In this document: positions 23,306 to 33,460 of the stretch, in pieces
Position numbering within the stretch: position 1 is the stretch's first letter
Layout: each line of letters starts with the position of its first letter
IMG/VR virus record: IMGVR_UViG_3300006754_000012
Coordinates: 1-64,000 of that record
Reading direction: 5' to 3' (one strand)
Source of the DNA: a virus
DNA: 64,000 bases
Notes under the pieces: generated by a model
Seen by the model: only the letters and a program-made list of their open reading frames with translations
Told to the model about the DNA's origin: nothing
The model's database searches: none
Program-made: the position numbers and the translations under genes

Positions 23306-26300
23306 GTGAGCATTAAAAATGAAATAGGCTTTGTCCTTAAACTCAGCGCTCAGAAGTTTACTGCTGGTGCAAGCGCAGCTACATCTTCGTTACAACAATT
23401 AGATAATGCAGCAAAAAATATAGGTAAATCCTTAGATAAGCACACAGGGCGTGCTTTAAAGAGAACCACCCAAGCCTTTACTGGCTTGATGGCTGCAAGC
23501 GCAGTTGTTGGTGCTCGGTTTGATCGTGAAATGACCTTTATGGGTGCGATCACGCAAGCGACAAGCCAAGAAATGGAGGGGATGACTGAAAAAGCCAGGG
23601 AGCTTGGCCGCAGCACCATGTTTAGTGCGACCCAAGCTGCCCAAGCCATGCAGAACCTTGCTCGTGCTGGTATGACTACAAACGAGATCATGGAGGCTTC
23701 TGGGCCTGCGTTGATGCTTGCTGGTGCTGCTGGTACAGATATGACTACAGCAACAAACTTGCTGGCAGCAACACTCGCTCAGTTTAACCTTGATGCGACT
23801 GAATCTAGCAGGGTTACGGATGTATTCGCTACAGCAATTACAAGCTCTCTATTTGATGTAAACAGCCTTAAAGAGGCTATGAAGTATGCTGGTACGGTTG
23901 GTCAAGCTTTTGGCATGTCCATTGAGGAAAGTACGGCTGCTGTAGCGCAATTTAGGAATATTGGTCTAGAAGGAAGTTTGGCTGGTACTAACTTCCGTAT
24001 GGCTATGCAGTCGGCGGCTGTAGAAACGGAGAAAAAGCGCCGTACTTTGCAAAAACTTGGCCTCACAATGGCCGACATTAACCCCCAGTACCACACTTTT
24101 GGGGACATTCTAGAAACACTGGGTAATACATCAGCAGATGTTGGGGATTCTCTTGAGATCTTTGGCCGAAGGGCTGGCGCTAACATGGCTGGCCTTATTG
24201 ATAATGCTAGGCAAGGAAACGACGAATACGGTGAACTTCTTAGTACACTAGAGTCTTCTGTTGGCCAAACTGATCGCTTGTACCAACAAGCCACAGACAA
24301 TATTTTAGATCAAGCCATTATTGTAAAGTCAGCATTTCAAGACATATTGCTTTCGATCTTTGGTACTTACCAAGAACCTATGTCGAATATGCTTACCACA
24401 ATAGCATCTTCGTTAAACAAAACTTCAGAATCTATACAGGCAGATGCGGATAAAACGGAAAACGCCTGGACTAGGATGATGGAGCGCATTGAAGTCTACT
24501 TTATCTTAAATGCAGGCAATTGGGGTGAAATCATAACCAACCTAATGGTAAAAGTGGCGAACGTAGCCGTCACATTTATTAGGTGGCTGCCCATCCTTGC
24601 AGATATCGCTACAGTTATGGCTACAATATGGGCTGTAAATAAAGTCCGAGCGTTTTCAACAGTGATAACTGGGACAGTAATCCCAGCTATGAGGAGTTTA
24701 GCTGTTGCGGCTACACAAGCGGGGACAGCCCAAAGAGGCTTTGGTGGCGCTGGCGCTATGTTTAGCAAGGCGGGCTTGGCTACCCTTGGAAAAGGGTTAG
24801 CGAAAGGCGCAATGAGGCTTACTGGGTACGGGGTGGCCATTTGGGGGGCGACTAAACTTGTAGGCCCGTTGACAAGCGGCCTTAGGAAGCTGTTTGGAAT
24901 GACCAATAATGTTGGTGATGCACAGGAGCGTGCTGCCCAAGCAATGCGGAGGTACAGAGAGCAGCTTGATGAGGTTAAGAAGGCAACGGATAGATTCTAT
25001 TCCGTAGCTTCAAGTCAAACTAATAGATGGGCATTACAGCAACTAGAAGCAGCAAGAAGCGGGGACGAGCTTTCAAATTCACAAAGGCACGAATTAGAAA
25101 CTTTGGCTGAGCTTGAGGCTGGGCAAGTAAGGGCGGCTATTGCAGCAGGCCAAATGCTTATAGTAAAGCGTGAATTGAATGGCGCAATGGTAGATCAAAT
25201 TGCTACCCAAAGGCAATTGGCTGACGCCATGGTTGCTGGTGAACAAGCAGGCGCTACAGATGAAGAGTTAGAAGCAGCAGCACAAGCAAATGTTGACCGA
25301 ATAACTTACCGACAGACTTTAGAAGATGATTATTACAACGGAACTGCTAAGCAAGCAAGAGAGCTTAGGCAACTGCTTGAGGATCTTAACCAGCCCACAC
25401 ATACACAGAGAAGGTATAGGGAACAAATTCTTCTATCGCAGGCGGATTCGCTTGGACTAGAATACGAAAGTGTAGACGCAGCTAGAGTGCTGTTAGAGTT
25501 GCTTAATCGCAGAGCAGCAGAAGAGCGGGCAATATTAGATAACAACAAGCGACTTGCTGATCTTGAGCTAGAAAGGGCGAGAGCTAGAACACAAGCCGTT
25601 GAAGATGCTGCTGCTGCTGAACAAGCCAGGGAAGACGAAGCAGCAGCTAAGAAATGGCGCAGTGCTTGGGAGGCTGCCCTTAAAGCCGTAGAAAAAGCTC
25701 ACAGAAAAATACGCGAGGATTGGCGGGATTCAAGAGCAACTGACAATGAACTGATCGGGATAGAATTTGAACGTAGGGTTAGGGATTTAAGGGAAACCTA
25801 CCAAACAGCTATTGACCTAGTAGGGCAGGCTTCAAGAAGAGGGACGGCACTATTAGAACAATTCTATAGAGATGTCCGCAGGATGCAGCTGACATTGGCT
25901 AACGAGTATGTAAAGGCGGTAGCAGAAAGCAACCGTGAAGCTCACCAAGAACTAATGTTGTCAGAGCTTGTACATTCACAGGATGTAGCAAAAGAGCGAC
26001 TAAGAATCGCTTTACGTAATGAAGGAGATATTGCCCGTAATTCCTACGCTGCCGTTGAGGGTAATGCGGTTGCACAACGGCGTATATGGGAAGCATGGCT
26101 AGAACGCAAAGCTATACTGGAGGAAGAGACTGACGCGGAAATAGCTAATATAAATTATGAACACGCACTAGAAGCAAGCGAAGCCTATCTTGATTTATCT
26201 CAAGAAGGGGAAACCGAACGTTTTCAGATAGTGGCCAAGTGGTCAAGGAAGGTTGCAAATCTCCATGAGTCTGAAATTGAGAGAAGAAATACATACGAAC

Positions 26301-28399
26301 GCACAATGGCTCTTGAGCTTGCACGGTATGATCGTGAGCTACGTAAAGAAACGTATGAATATGTAGGGAGAGAAGCAGAAGCTACATTGATGGAGCTATA
26401 CGATAAGCTCCGAACAGCAGCCGACATACAAAACGACATATTGCGCGGGCAATTTGAAGCGGTTGTTCTAGGCCAAATAGATGAGCAGAAGAAAAGGCTT
26501 TGGTTAGAGCAAAACTTTGGGTTTGTCTTAAATGAGTTGGGCGAGCTTGGTCAAGAGATAGCTTACAAATTTGCAGGGGTATTCAGAGGTATTGCCAATG
26601 CAACTGTGGGGGTATGGTCAGCGATCACCCCTGCCATCGGAAAGACTGTTGGTGGGCTGTTTAGCCTTATGGGTACTGGGGCAGAAACCCTTGGGTTCCA
26701 GATTAGGTTTGCGCTTGGAACCGCAATAGAGTCTGCATGGGATACAGTAAAAGGCCCGCTTGCCACAGGGTTTACCGTAGTTGCTAAAAGCGTCAAAGGC
26801 GTGGGCTTTGCCTTAAAGGCGGTAAAAGCCACCCTAGGGGCCATGGTGAGCATTGTAGGCGCAGTCGGGGGCGCTTGGACTAAGGTAACAGACATTGTTG
26901 CGCGGTTTACAGGGCTAAGCATTGACGTACTTGGAACCCTTAGTGAAGCCAGGGATCTAATGAAAGAACGCGCTGATCTGCAAGAGGAGATCAATAGCGG
27001 GCAGCTAACAGGTGATGACCTAACAGATGCCCAAGCACGTTTAGCAGAAATGCCAGCGTCAGCAGGCGCAGCAGCAGCCCAAATGATCGCAGATCAATTT
27101 ACAGAAGCCACCAGCTTCTTTAAGAATCTTACCAACTCCCTACCAGCTATCTTTACTGAGATAATGGCTCAGGTGCCTGTATTTGTAGCTGCAATTGGGG
27201 AAACGATTCCAAGCCTAATGGGTGTCGTTGCAAACAACATCGGGCCTCTAGTAAACGCTTTACTTGATGGTGTGCTGTCTCTTGTTGATGCTGTGATTGA
27301 CTCTCTTCCAAATGTCATCATTGCTATTACAGACATGATTCCTGGGTTTATCGGGAAGCTTATGGACGCGGCCCCCCGTATCCTTGAGTTTGTATTTGAA
27401 GCTATCGCCTACATTATTGGGGAGATTCCAAAGTTTGTAGATGTGATTGTAGCTAAGCTTCCGTCACTCATTACAGCTTTAATGGATGGCCTTGTAGATG
27501 TAGTGGTAGCACTAATGCAAGCGGCTCCAAAAATCCTAAAATCATTGGCCGATGCTTTGCCAAGCCTGATTGGGCCACTCATGGAAGGTGTGGTTGCTAT
27601 CATTATTGGTATATCTGAGAACTTAGGGCCAATAATCATGGCGGTAGTAAATGCAATACCAGATATTGCTGCTGCGATTGTCAATGCACTCCCACAAATC
27701 GTGCTTGCTTTAGGGGAGCTTATGTTCACCCTTATTAGGGATTTGATAAAACTTACCCTTACCGTAGTCCCTGCCTTGATCATTATGATCCCAAGGTTCT
27801 TCGCAGAGGTCGCTAACAACTTCTGGGCATTGCTAGATAGTGCTTTCGGCAAGATCAAAGATTGGTGGAATAACTTTGACTTTAGCCAATTCATGGATGG
27901 GCTTGGCGATGCTATTTGGAATGGGCTGAAACAAATGGTTGGGTTCTTTAGAGACTTAATCAAAGAGATTGTAACTTTAGGGTATGCGGAAACACAGTCA
28001 TTTGGGGACACCCCAGAAGTAATGACCGCTGGATCAGGTGGGGCGCTTACAAGGTTTGCTCCTGGCGATTTGTTCTTAGCCGCAAAAACTCCAGCAGGTT
28101 TGCTGAAACAACTTGCAGGATCTCTTGGCTCAATGGGGCTTAGCAGCCCATCAGCACCAGAAATGGATTTAAGCGCAATACCATCTATGGTTAGCGCATT
28201 AGGTAACGCTGTTCTTACAACTGGCAGTTCGGGTGGCGGGGACTTAAGGGTAACAGTAGTTGCAGAAGGAAAAACATTAGACGATGTGCTTTATACCGCT
28301 GGAAAGCGTGGGCACACACCATCACTTAAGCAAGACTTGCGAAGAGCGTCGGGGGCCACTGTTGGCTTAGATCGCGGTCGCTTTTCTAGCCAAAGCTAA
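23306..28399 (+). CDS. Tape measure protein
   Basis: This 1697-residue protein (GTG start) sets tail length. Residues 60-280 match the TP901-type core (PF10145): A-T-Q-A-A-Q-A-M-Q-N-L-A-R-A-G, then F-G-M-S-I-E-E-S-T-A-A-V-A-Q, and L-A-G-T-N-F-R. Several hydrophobic segments lie at about 420-530, then a long charged coiled-coil region (about 570-1100). The C-terminal third has repeated amphipathic and membrane-like helices (about 1290-1530) such as V-V-A-L-M-Q-A-A-P-K-I-L. At roughly 1.5 angstrom per residue the tail would be about 250 nm. No lysozyme or peptidase motif was seen. Confidence 0.9.
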   Translation: MSIKNEIGFVLKLSAQKFTAGASAATSSLQQLDNAAKNIGKSLDKHTGRALKRTTQAFTGLMAASAVVGARFDREMTFMGAITQATSQEMEGMTEKARELGRSTMFSATQAAQAMQNLARAGMTTNEIMEASGPALMLAGAAGTDMTTATNLLAATLAQFNLDATESSRVTDVFATAITSSLFDVNSLKEAMKYAGTVGQAFGMSIEESTAAVAQFRNIGLEGSLAGTNFRMAMQSAAVETEKKRRTLQKLGLTMADINPQYHTFGDILETLGNTSADVGDSLEIFGRRAGANMAGLIDNARQGNDEYGELLSTLESSVGQTDRLYQQATDNILDQAIIVKSAFQDILLSIFGTYQEPMSNMLTTIASSLNKTSESIQADADKTENAWTRMMERIEVYFILNAGNWGEIITNLMVKVANVAVTFIRWLPILADIATVMATIWAVNKVRAFSTVITGTVIPAMRSLAVAATQAGTAQRGFGGAGAMFSKAGLATLGKGLAKGAMRLTGYGVAIWGATKLVGPLTSGLRKLFGMTNNVGDAQERAAQAMRRYREQLDEVKKATDRFYSVASSQTNRWALQQLEAARSGDELSNSQRHELETLAELEAGQVRAAIAAGQMLIVKRELNGAMVDQIATQRQLADAMVAGEQAGATDEELEAAAQANVDRITYRQTLEDDYYNGTAKQARELRQLLEDLNQPTHTQRRYREQILLSQADSLGLEYESVDAARVLLELLNRRAAEERAILDNNKRLADLELERARARTQAVEDAAAAEQAREDEAAAKKWRSAWEAALKAVEKAHRKIREDWRDSRATDNELIGIEFERRVRDLRETYQTAIDLVGQASRRGTALLEQFYRDVRRMQLTLANEYVKAVAESNREAHQELMLSELVHSQDVAKERLRIALRNEGDIARNSYAAVEGNAVAQRRIWEAWLERKAILEEETDAEIANINYEHALEASEAYLDLSQEGETERFQIVAKWSRKVANLHESEIERRNTYERTMALELARYDRELRKETYEYVGREAEATLMELYDKLRTAADIQNDILRGQFEAVVLGQIDEQKKRLWLEQNFGFVLNELGELGQEIAYKFAGVFRGIANATVGVWSAITPAIGKTVGGLFSLMGTGAETLGFQIRFALGTAIESAWDTVKGPLATGFTVVAKSVKGVGFALKAVKATLGAMVSIVGAVGGAWTKVTDIVARFTGLSIDVLGTLSEARDLMKERADLQEEINSGQLTGDDLTDAQARLAEMPASAGAAAAQMIADQFTEATSFFKNLTNSLPAIFTEIMAQVPVFVAAIGETIPSLMGVVANNIGPLVNALLDGVLSLVDAVIDSLPNVIIAITDMIPGFIGKLMDAAPRILEFVFEAIAYIIGEIPKFVDVIVAKLPSLITALMDGLVDVVVALMQAAPKILKSLADALPSLIGPLMEGVVAIIIGISENLGPIIMAVVNAIPDIAAAIVNALPQIVLALGELMFTLIRDLIKLTLTVVPALIIMIPRFFAEVANNFWALLDSAFGKIKDWWNNFDFSQFMDGLGDAIWNGLKQMVGFFRDLIKEIVTLGYAETQSFGDTPEVMTAGSGGALTRFAPGDLFLAAKTPAGLLKQLAGSLGSMGLSSPSAPEMDLSAIPSMVSALGNAVLTTGSSGGGDLRVTVVAEGKTLDDVLYTAGKRGHTPSLKQDLRRASGATVGLDRGRFSSQS

Positions 28400-28408
28400 G
28401 GGGTAAAG

Positions 28409-31400
28409 ATGGCTTGGGTTTGGCATCATGGGTTTGAAACTGGTTTAGCTTACACAGGCTATAAAAACAGCATTTCTACAGGCGGGGCTTACGGGGCTTC
28501 TGGTTGGGTTGTAATCGATGATGGGTCTGGTAACTATCCTGACTTTGCAAGCACGACTGTACACCCTTCTGGCAGCGCTACAGGCGGTGCTGAAAGTGAC
28601 TACTCTCTAAAATTAGATAGAGAGAACCAGAAAGCAGGCCCAATGGCGCTGCGATCAGATGCTTCTGGGACAGCAGAGGCGTTTGCTGGGTTGTCTATTT
28701 CGTTTGCTTTTAGAGCAGAAGGAACAGTAAGTACCAGCGGAAGCCCAATAACAGTCGTCAAAAGAAACGCTGGCGGTGCTTCTGCTGGCTTTTCTGTCAC
28801 CCCTGTAGCTGGCGGGGGAGGGGACTTTTCCCTGGGCTTATCACTAGAAACAGATGGCACATCACCAGTAGCTAAGGCTACACCTACCGCACTAAGTTCA
28901 AACACTTGGTATTGGATTACAGTAGGAGCATCTAATTCTGGTGGAAACAGGTACTACAGGCTCTACATAAATGGTGTGCTTGAAATCCAAATCATAGATG
29001 CTGGAAGTGCTATAAACTGGCGTACATTTGAGTTTGGATGGCCAGGTTCAAGCGGCGTTCAAGATTTCTTTTTCGATGATGTTGTTGTTTATAATCAACC
29101 AGAGATTTTCTCAGATATAGATTCGTCAAATACAGACTCTTGTAACCAAAGGCACCATATCTTTGGGCTTCCAACTGCAAGGGTTGTAGAGCGCGATTAC
29201 TTTACTACTGATTCAGGCGCAACAGGCGAAAGCGATCTACTGACTGCGCTTCAAACCAAAAACCTGACCACTTACCTAAAAGTAACAAGCGCTACAGCCA
29301 AGACGCTAAAGCTTAACGTAAAGTCTGCTTCTGCTGTAATTGACACAGAATATGTGCCGCCAACTATCGTGTCTGTTTCCGCCGCTGTTCCACTTATGAT
29401 GGATTCTGTTGGTTCGGAATGTGGTGTTGTCCTTTTGCGTGATGGTGTTCAAAAATCCGCCACTGGTACTTATAGCGGATCAACCCGTACTGAAGGTTAT
29501 GGGGGCACTACAACATACGATGACGGCGTTTTAATGCAGGTGCCAGCATACGGATCTGGCTTTAGTGCAAGCGATGTTATTGAGCTTGAGGATATTGATC
29601 GGGCTAATTTAACTTTAGAAGTCACCATAGCGCCGACAACCGCCTTTTCTATATCTAAGGTTTATTCTGCAATAGTTGAAGTCCTTTGGAATAAGAAGCG
29701 AAGAGCATCAAAAGCATCTACAAGAACAGACATTGAGCCTAAAGCCGCGCTGATCTTCCAAGATCCAGAACTACTAAAAGACAACAAAGACGATACTACC
29801 GCTGCAATAGGGTACAGCTTCACCCAAAGAAGCCCAATGCAAGGGGTAACATCACCAGATACTTCAAACGACGGCAGTATGCTTGCCTTCCTTCAGGGCG
29901 ACTGGAATGAAGATAAAGGTGAAGTTAACGCGAGAACACCACAAGACATTAACCTTCAAGTATGCCAAAGCGGTGGGTTGCTGTCTGGTTCAGAATGGAT
30001 GTGGGGGTACAAAGAATTCCCAGAAAACCCAGCAAGCAGCTTCTATATGGGGTACAGCGATCCAAAGCTCCCTTGGACAGCTTATGAGCCATTTGCGAAC
30101 GGCACAGCTACCCTTGGCGCAGGGGGCGGCGTTGGTGAATTTTTAGAGGTTGCATACTCTAGTAAATTTGATCGAGTGTTGTTCTTCAGGCTTAGGGCTG
30201 GACAATTTGAAATAGCTTACAAAAACAACAGCATGTATGGGACTTACGACAGTGGGTACGAAACCATATTCAGCTACGCAAAGTTGTACCAAGACACTGC
30301 TGGCCACCTAAATACATCTGGTACCAATGTCACCAATTATATGCGTGACCTAACTACCGACAATTGGGGCTTTAGTGTTGTAGAAACTGATGATGGTGTA
30401 ATGCACCTATTCATTGGGTACAAAACACCAAAGCACAGCCCCATGACGGCTGTCGGCGCTATAGATGCTTCTGATATTGCGAGGTACACATCTGATGATG
30501 GTGGCCTAAATTGGAGATTTGAAGAAGACGGGATCTTAGAGAAGTATTTTGAAGGGCCAACCCTTACCGACTTTTTCCAAGTAGCTGTTTCTGGGAACTG
30601 GTTTTACATGGGGCTACTGGAAATTGGGATCTCTGAAAAAACAAGAGGTTTCTACTCACTAATCTCTAGCAACCAAGGTGCTTCTTGGGTGCAGGGTTAC
30701 CCAGCAGATCCCAATACTGGAGCAGACGATCCAAATGCTCAAATAGTAGAAAAACAAGGATTCCCAGGAAACCTTTCAAGCAGCGCATTGGCTGATGTCG
30801 GTGCTGTTTTTAGCATTTGTGGTTCGCAAACAGGCGATGGAACATTCATCGTATATGCGGGGTATTGGGGAGCATCTCCAGACACAACGGTTGGTAGTAG
30901 GGTCATACAGGTGTTTACTGCTTACAGGACTGGTAAGCTACAAGCGGTAACGACTGGTTCTGTTTACCTTGGCACTCAATATTCGTATTACAATACGCTT
31001 TACACCCCACAAGCGATGTGTGCGGTAGCTGGGCCATCAGACGTATTCGTGTTTGCAAACGGCTATTTGGAAGGGTTTGACGCTTCTGCTGGAGCATTGA
31101 CCGATATGGGTTGGGTAGGTTCTACTTCAAGAATAATACCAATCAATAAGATTGAAGATATTTCGATCTTTGGTAATAATAATTCGTCCCCTTACGATAT
31201 TGATAGACGTACAGAAGGATCTTGGGCTGCTTATTCTGGTACCCAACAAAGGGATTATCTTGGGATGATGGGTAGCCAAGGCTACACCCCTTCGTTTATT
31301 CGCGGAGTATGGGCTGGGGATCGCATCATTACAGCCCATAGGGCTTATAATTCAGTGGATCAAGACATAGCCCTAGAAGGGACAAGAGCGCAAGAGTGGG

Positions 31401-33460
31401 GTGGTTGGTCTTACAAGCCACTAAGAGCAGAAAACTCTTGGGCAAGCCCGTTCCCTAACGGTATTGCATGTGCTTACTGGAACGCCTCTATGGGCGCTAT
31501 AGACTGGACTACTGCTGATTCACCTACTGTTAGCGCTAGATTTTGGGACGTAGATGCTGATGGTACTGGTTATTCAAACGAAATTGATAATACTGATCTT
31601 ACGCTCAAGTTCACATCTACTGTGGCTAACAACAACCGAATTTACGCTAGAAAAGATAATGGATTCTTAGTAAACTCAACATCAGCTTCTGCATTAACTC
31701 AAAGCATAGGCTGTAGGGGACTTGTTGCTTGGTCGGTAAACCTAAAAGATATTCAGGACAGTATTCCAGCAAAAGGCCCAAGCTGGCAGGGGCCTCTTTT
31801 ATCCGACACGGGTCAAAATTTGACTGCCAATGGGCCAACGACAGGTGTTGTATCTAAAATAGTCAAGTACATGCCCACAGCCGCAACAACAATGGAAGCT
31901 ATTGTTACTGTAGACATGGTACGCAACGGCAGTAATTATGACTTCCATATTTATGACAATGTTGCGGGCACTTCTCTAGCTGTTTTCAGCAAGGCAACGT
32001 ATGATGTAGCAATGGATTGCAGGCTGTCGTTGTATGATGATCAGCACTACAATGGTGCTGCTGGGACAACAAATCAATTTTGCGATTTGGCTGTTGGGTT
32101 ACATGGTGTCCGCTACCCTGCGTGGGTTTCTACTGGCCAGCTTACTCTTTCATTTAGGGCTGTTTCATCTGGAACCACAGATGAGCGCGAAAATGTGTGG
32201 TGGGGCAACTTTGGTAACGGCACTGGTTTTAGTGTGAGCACACAATCTTCCAGGTGGTCACAATTCCTAGTATCTAGGTTGAACCAAGGTAATTCACTAA
32301 GCCAAGTTGATTGGGACGAAACTACCAACAATAGGGGCTTCCCATGCACCCCTTATGGGCAAGACTTAGCCCAAGGTATTTCTGCAAGGTGGGGCGGCGA
32401 CGGGGCAATGGCTAGGGATAGCTTTGTTGGAAAAGCAGAATTCCAGTATGGAATGGCTAAGCTACCGCTCGCTTCCAAAAAATATGAGTGGCGCTCTAAC
32501 AACCTAGGTGCAGGCGCAACTGAGACATTAGCGTGGCGTGCTGGAAATGCTGAAGACGATGGCTATGTTCACAGCTTTGCCCACAGAGCTTTTAGTGTGT
32601 GGGGTGCGAACACAAGGCTAATGACCCTAAGCTACCAATACCCAGGAGCAAGCACTAACATCTCTATCGACCTTACAGAGTACACAAGCTCTATAGTTAG
32701 CCTTGGGGATACGGGCGCTTCATCAACAATGAATTCTAAGCTATCGTTCCAAGTGCCAACCAATGATGCTAGGCGTTGGCGTGAAAATGAGTTGGCTGGA
32801 AAATATGTTGATATTGAGGCTTTAGACGGCAATAAGCGGGCATATAAAATATCTGGAAACAGGGGTAATTTAGTCTCTATTACTGGCCTAAATACCCTTA
32901 TGCAGAATGTGATTTCACCGCTTTCTACCTTGTATATTTACAGCGGCAACAAAACAGTATTCTTTGATCAAGACATGGAATACAACGAAATGACATTAGC
33001 GATGACAGCAGGCGGGACTACTGCCACTAATCCAAACCCACCAGAGGGTTACTTCAAAGTCAGCAATGTTGTTGCTGGCATGACATTGCCGTTCTCGGTT
33101 CCTTTAGATTGGAAATCAACCCTTGCCGAAAAAGGCAATGTGTCCCTTTATACGGCTAAAACTGGTGTTAGGTCAGCTTATAAGCAAGGCTCGCCAAGAA
33201 AATCCTTTTCTGGCCAAGTAAAGGGAGACATAGAAGAGTGGCGGAACAGCTTCAGATCTATGGTAAACAAGATTTCTGATTACAGCGCCAACCCACTGGT
33301 CTTATGTTTGGACACCTCATCATCAGATGATGAGAATACAATCTATTGTAGGTTTACTGGAGAAACAAAGGATCAAAACGTCGGGTGGGCTTACAGTGAA
33401 ACTTCCAACAAGTGGTACCAAGTGGGGGACACAACAGTAACATTTGAAGAGGAAGTTTAG
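28409..33460 (+). CDS. Large tail protein with LamG-like and Asp-box segments
   Basis: This 1683-residue protein follows the tape measure. The first 230 residues resemble a LamG or concanavalin-like jelly roll (F-A-F-R-A-E-G, W-Y-W-I-T-V-G-A-S, a late F-F-D-D-V-V-V-Y), often sugar-binding. Around residues 690-760 are two Asp-box-type motifs: S-D-D-G-G-L-N-W, then S-N-Q-G-A-S-W. Asp-boxes mark beta propellers such as sialidases. The last 120 residues are a separate domain (S-V-P-L-D-W-K-S). A sialidase-like FRIP and arginine triad was not found. The protein is probably part of the tail tip and may bind or cut host surface glycans. Confidence 0.6.
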   Translation: MAWVWHHGFETGLAYTGYKNSISTGGAYGASGWVVIDDGSGNYPDFASTTVHPSGSATGGAESDYSLKLDRENQKAGPMALRSDASGTAEAFAGLSISFAFRAEGTVSTSGSPITVVKRNAGGASAGFSVTPVAGGGGDFSLGLSLETDGTSPVAKATPTALSSNTWYWITVGASNSGGNRYYRLYINGVLEIQIIDAGSAINWRTFEFGWPGSSGVQDFFFDDVVVYNQPEIFSDIDSSNTDSCNQRHHIFGLPTARVVERDYFTTDSGATGESDLLTALQTKNLTTYLKVTSATAKTLKLNVKSASAVIDTEYVPPTIVSVSAAVPLMMDSVGSECGVVLLRDGVQKSATGTYSGSTRTEGYGGTTTYDDGVLMQVPAYGSGFSASDVIELEDIDRANLTLEVTIAPTTAFSISKVYSAIVEVLWNKKRRASKASTRTDIEPKAALIFQDPELLKDNKDDTTAAIGYSFTQRSPMQGVTSPDTSNDGSMLAFLQGDWNEDKGEVNARTPQDINLQVCQSGGLLSGSEWMWGYKEFPENPASSFYMGYSDPKLPWTAYEPFANGTATLGAGGGVGEFLEVAYSSKFDRVLFFRLRAGQFEIAYKNNSMYGTYDSGYETIFSYAKLYQDTAGHLNTSGTNVTNYMRDLTTDNWGFSVVETDDGVMHLFIGYKTPKHSPMTAVGAIDASDIARYTSDDGGLNWRFEEDGILEKYFEGPTLTDFFQVAVSGNWFYMGLLEIGISEKTRGFYSLISSNQGASWVQGYPADPNTGADDPNAQIVEKQGFPGNLSSSALADVGAVFSICGSQTGDGTFIVYAGYWGASPDTTVGSRVIQVFTAYRTGKLQAVTTGSVYLGTQYSYYNTLYTPQAMCAVAGPSDVFVFANGYLEGFDASAGALTDMGWVGSTSRIIPINKIEDISIFGNNNSSPYDIDRRTEGSWAAYSGTQQRDYLGMMGSQGYTPSFIRGVWAGDRIITAHRAYNSVDQDIALEGTRAQEWGGWSYKPLRAENSWASPFPNGIACAYWNASMGAIDWTTADSPTVSARFWDVDADGTGYSNEIDNTDLTLKFTSTVANNNRIYARKDNGFLVNSTSASALTQSIGCRGLVAWSVNLKDIQDSIPAKGPSWQGPLLSDTGQNLTANGPTTGVVSKIVKYMPTAATTMEAIVTVDMVRNGSNYDFHIYDNVAGTSLAVFSKATYDVAMDCRLSLYDDQHYNGAAGTTNQFCDLAVGLHGVRYPAWVSTGQLTLSFRAVSSGTTDERENVWWGNFGNGTGFSVSTQSSRWSQFLVSRLNQGNSLSQVDWDETTNNRGFPCTPYGQDLAQGISARWGGDGAMARDSFVGKAEFQYGMAKLPLASKKYEWRSNNLGAGATETLAWRAGNAEDDGYVHSFAHRAFSVWGANTRLMTLSYQYPGASTNISIDLTEYTSSIVSLGDTGASSTMNSKLSFQVPTNDARRWRENELAGKYVDIEALDGNKRAYKISGNRGNLVSITGLNTLMQNVISPLSTLYIYSGNKTVFFDQDMEYNEMTLAMTAGGTTATNPNPPEGYFKVSNVVAGMTLPFSVPLDWKSTLAEKGNVSLYTAKTGVRSAYKQGSPRKSFSGQVKGDIEEWRNSFRSMVNKISDYSANPLVLCLDTSSSDDENTIYCRFTGETKDQNVGWAYSETSNKWYQVGDTTVTFEEEV

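Noticed and set aside
27409-28011. Leftward open frame of 200 codons in the tape measure gene
   Set aside because: Antisense to the conserved tape measure; composition mirrors its codons and there is no start signal.
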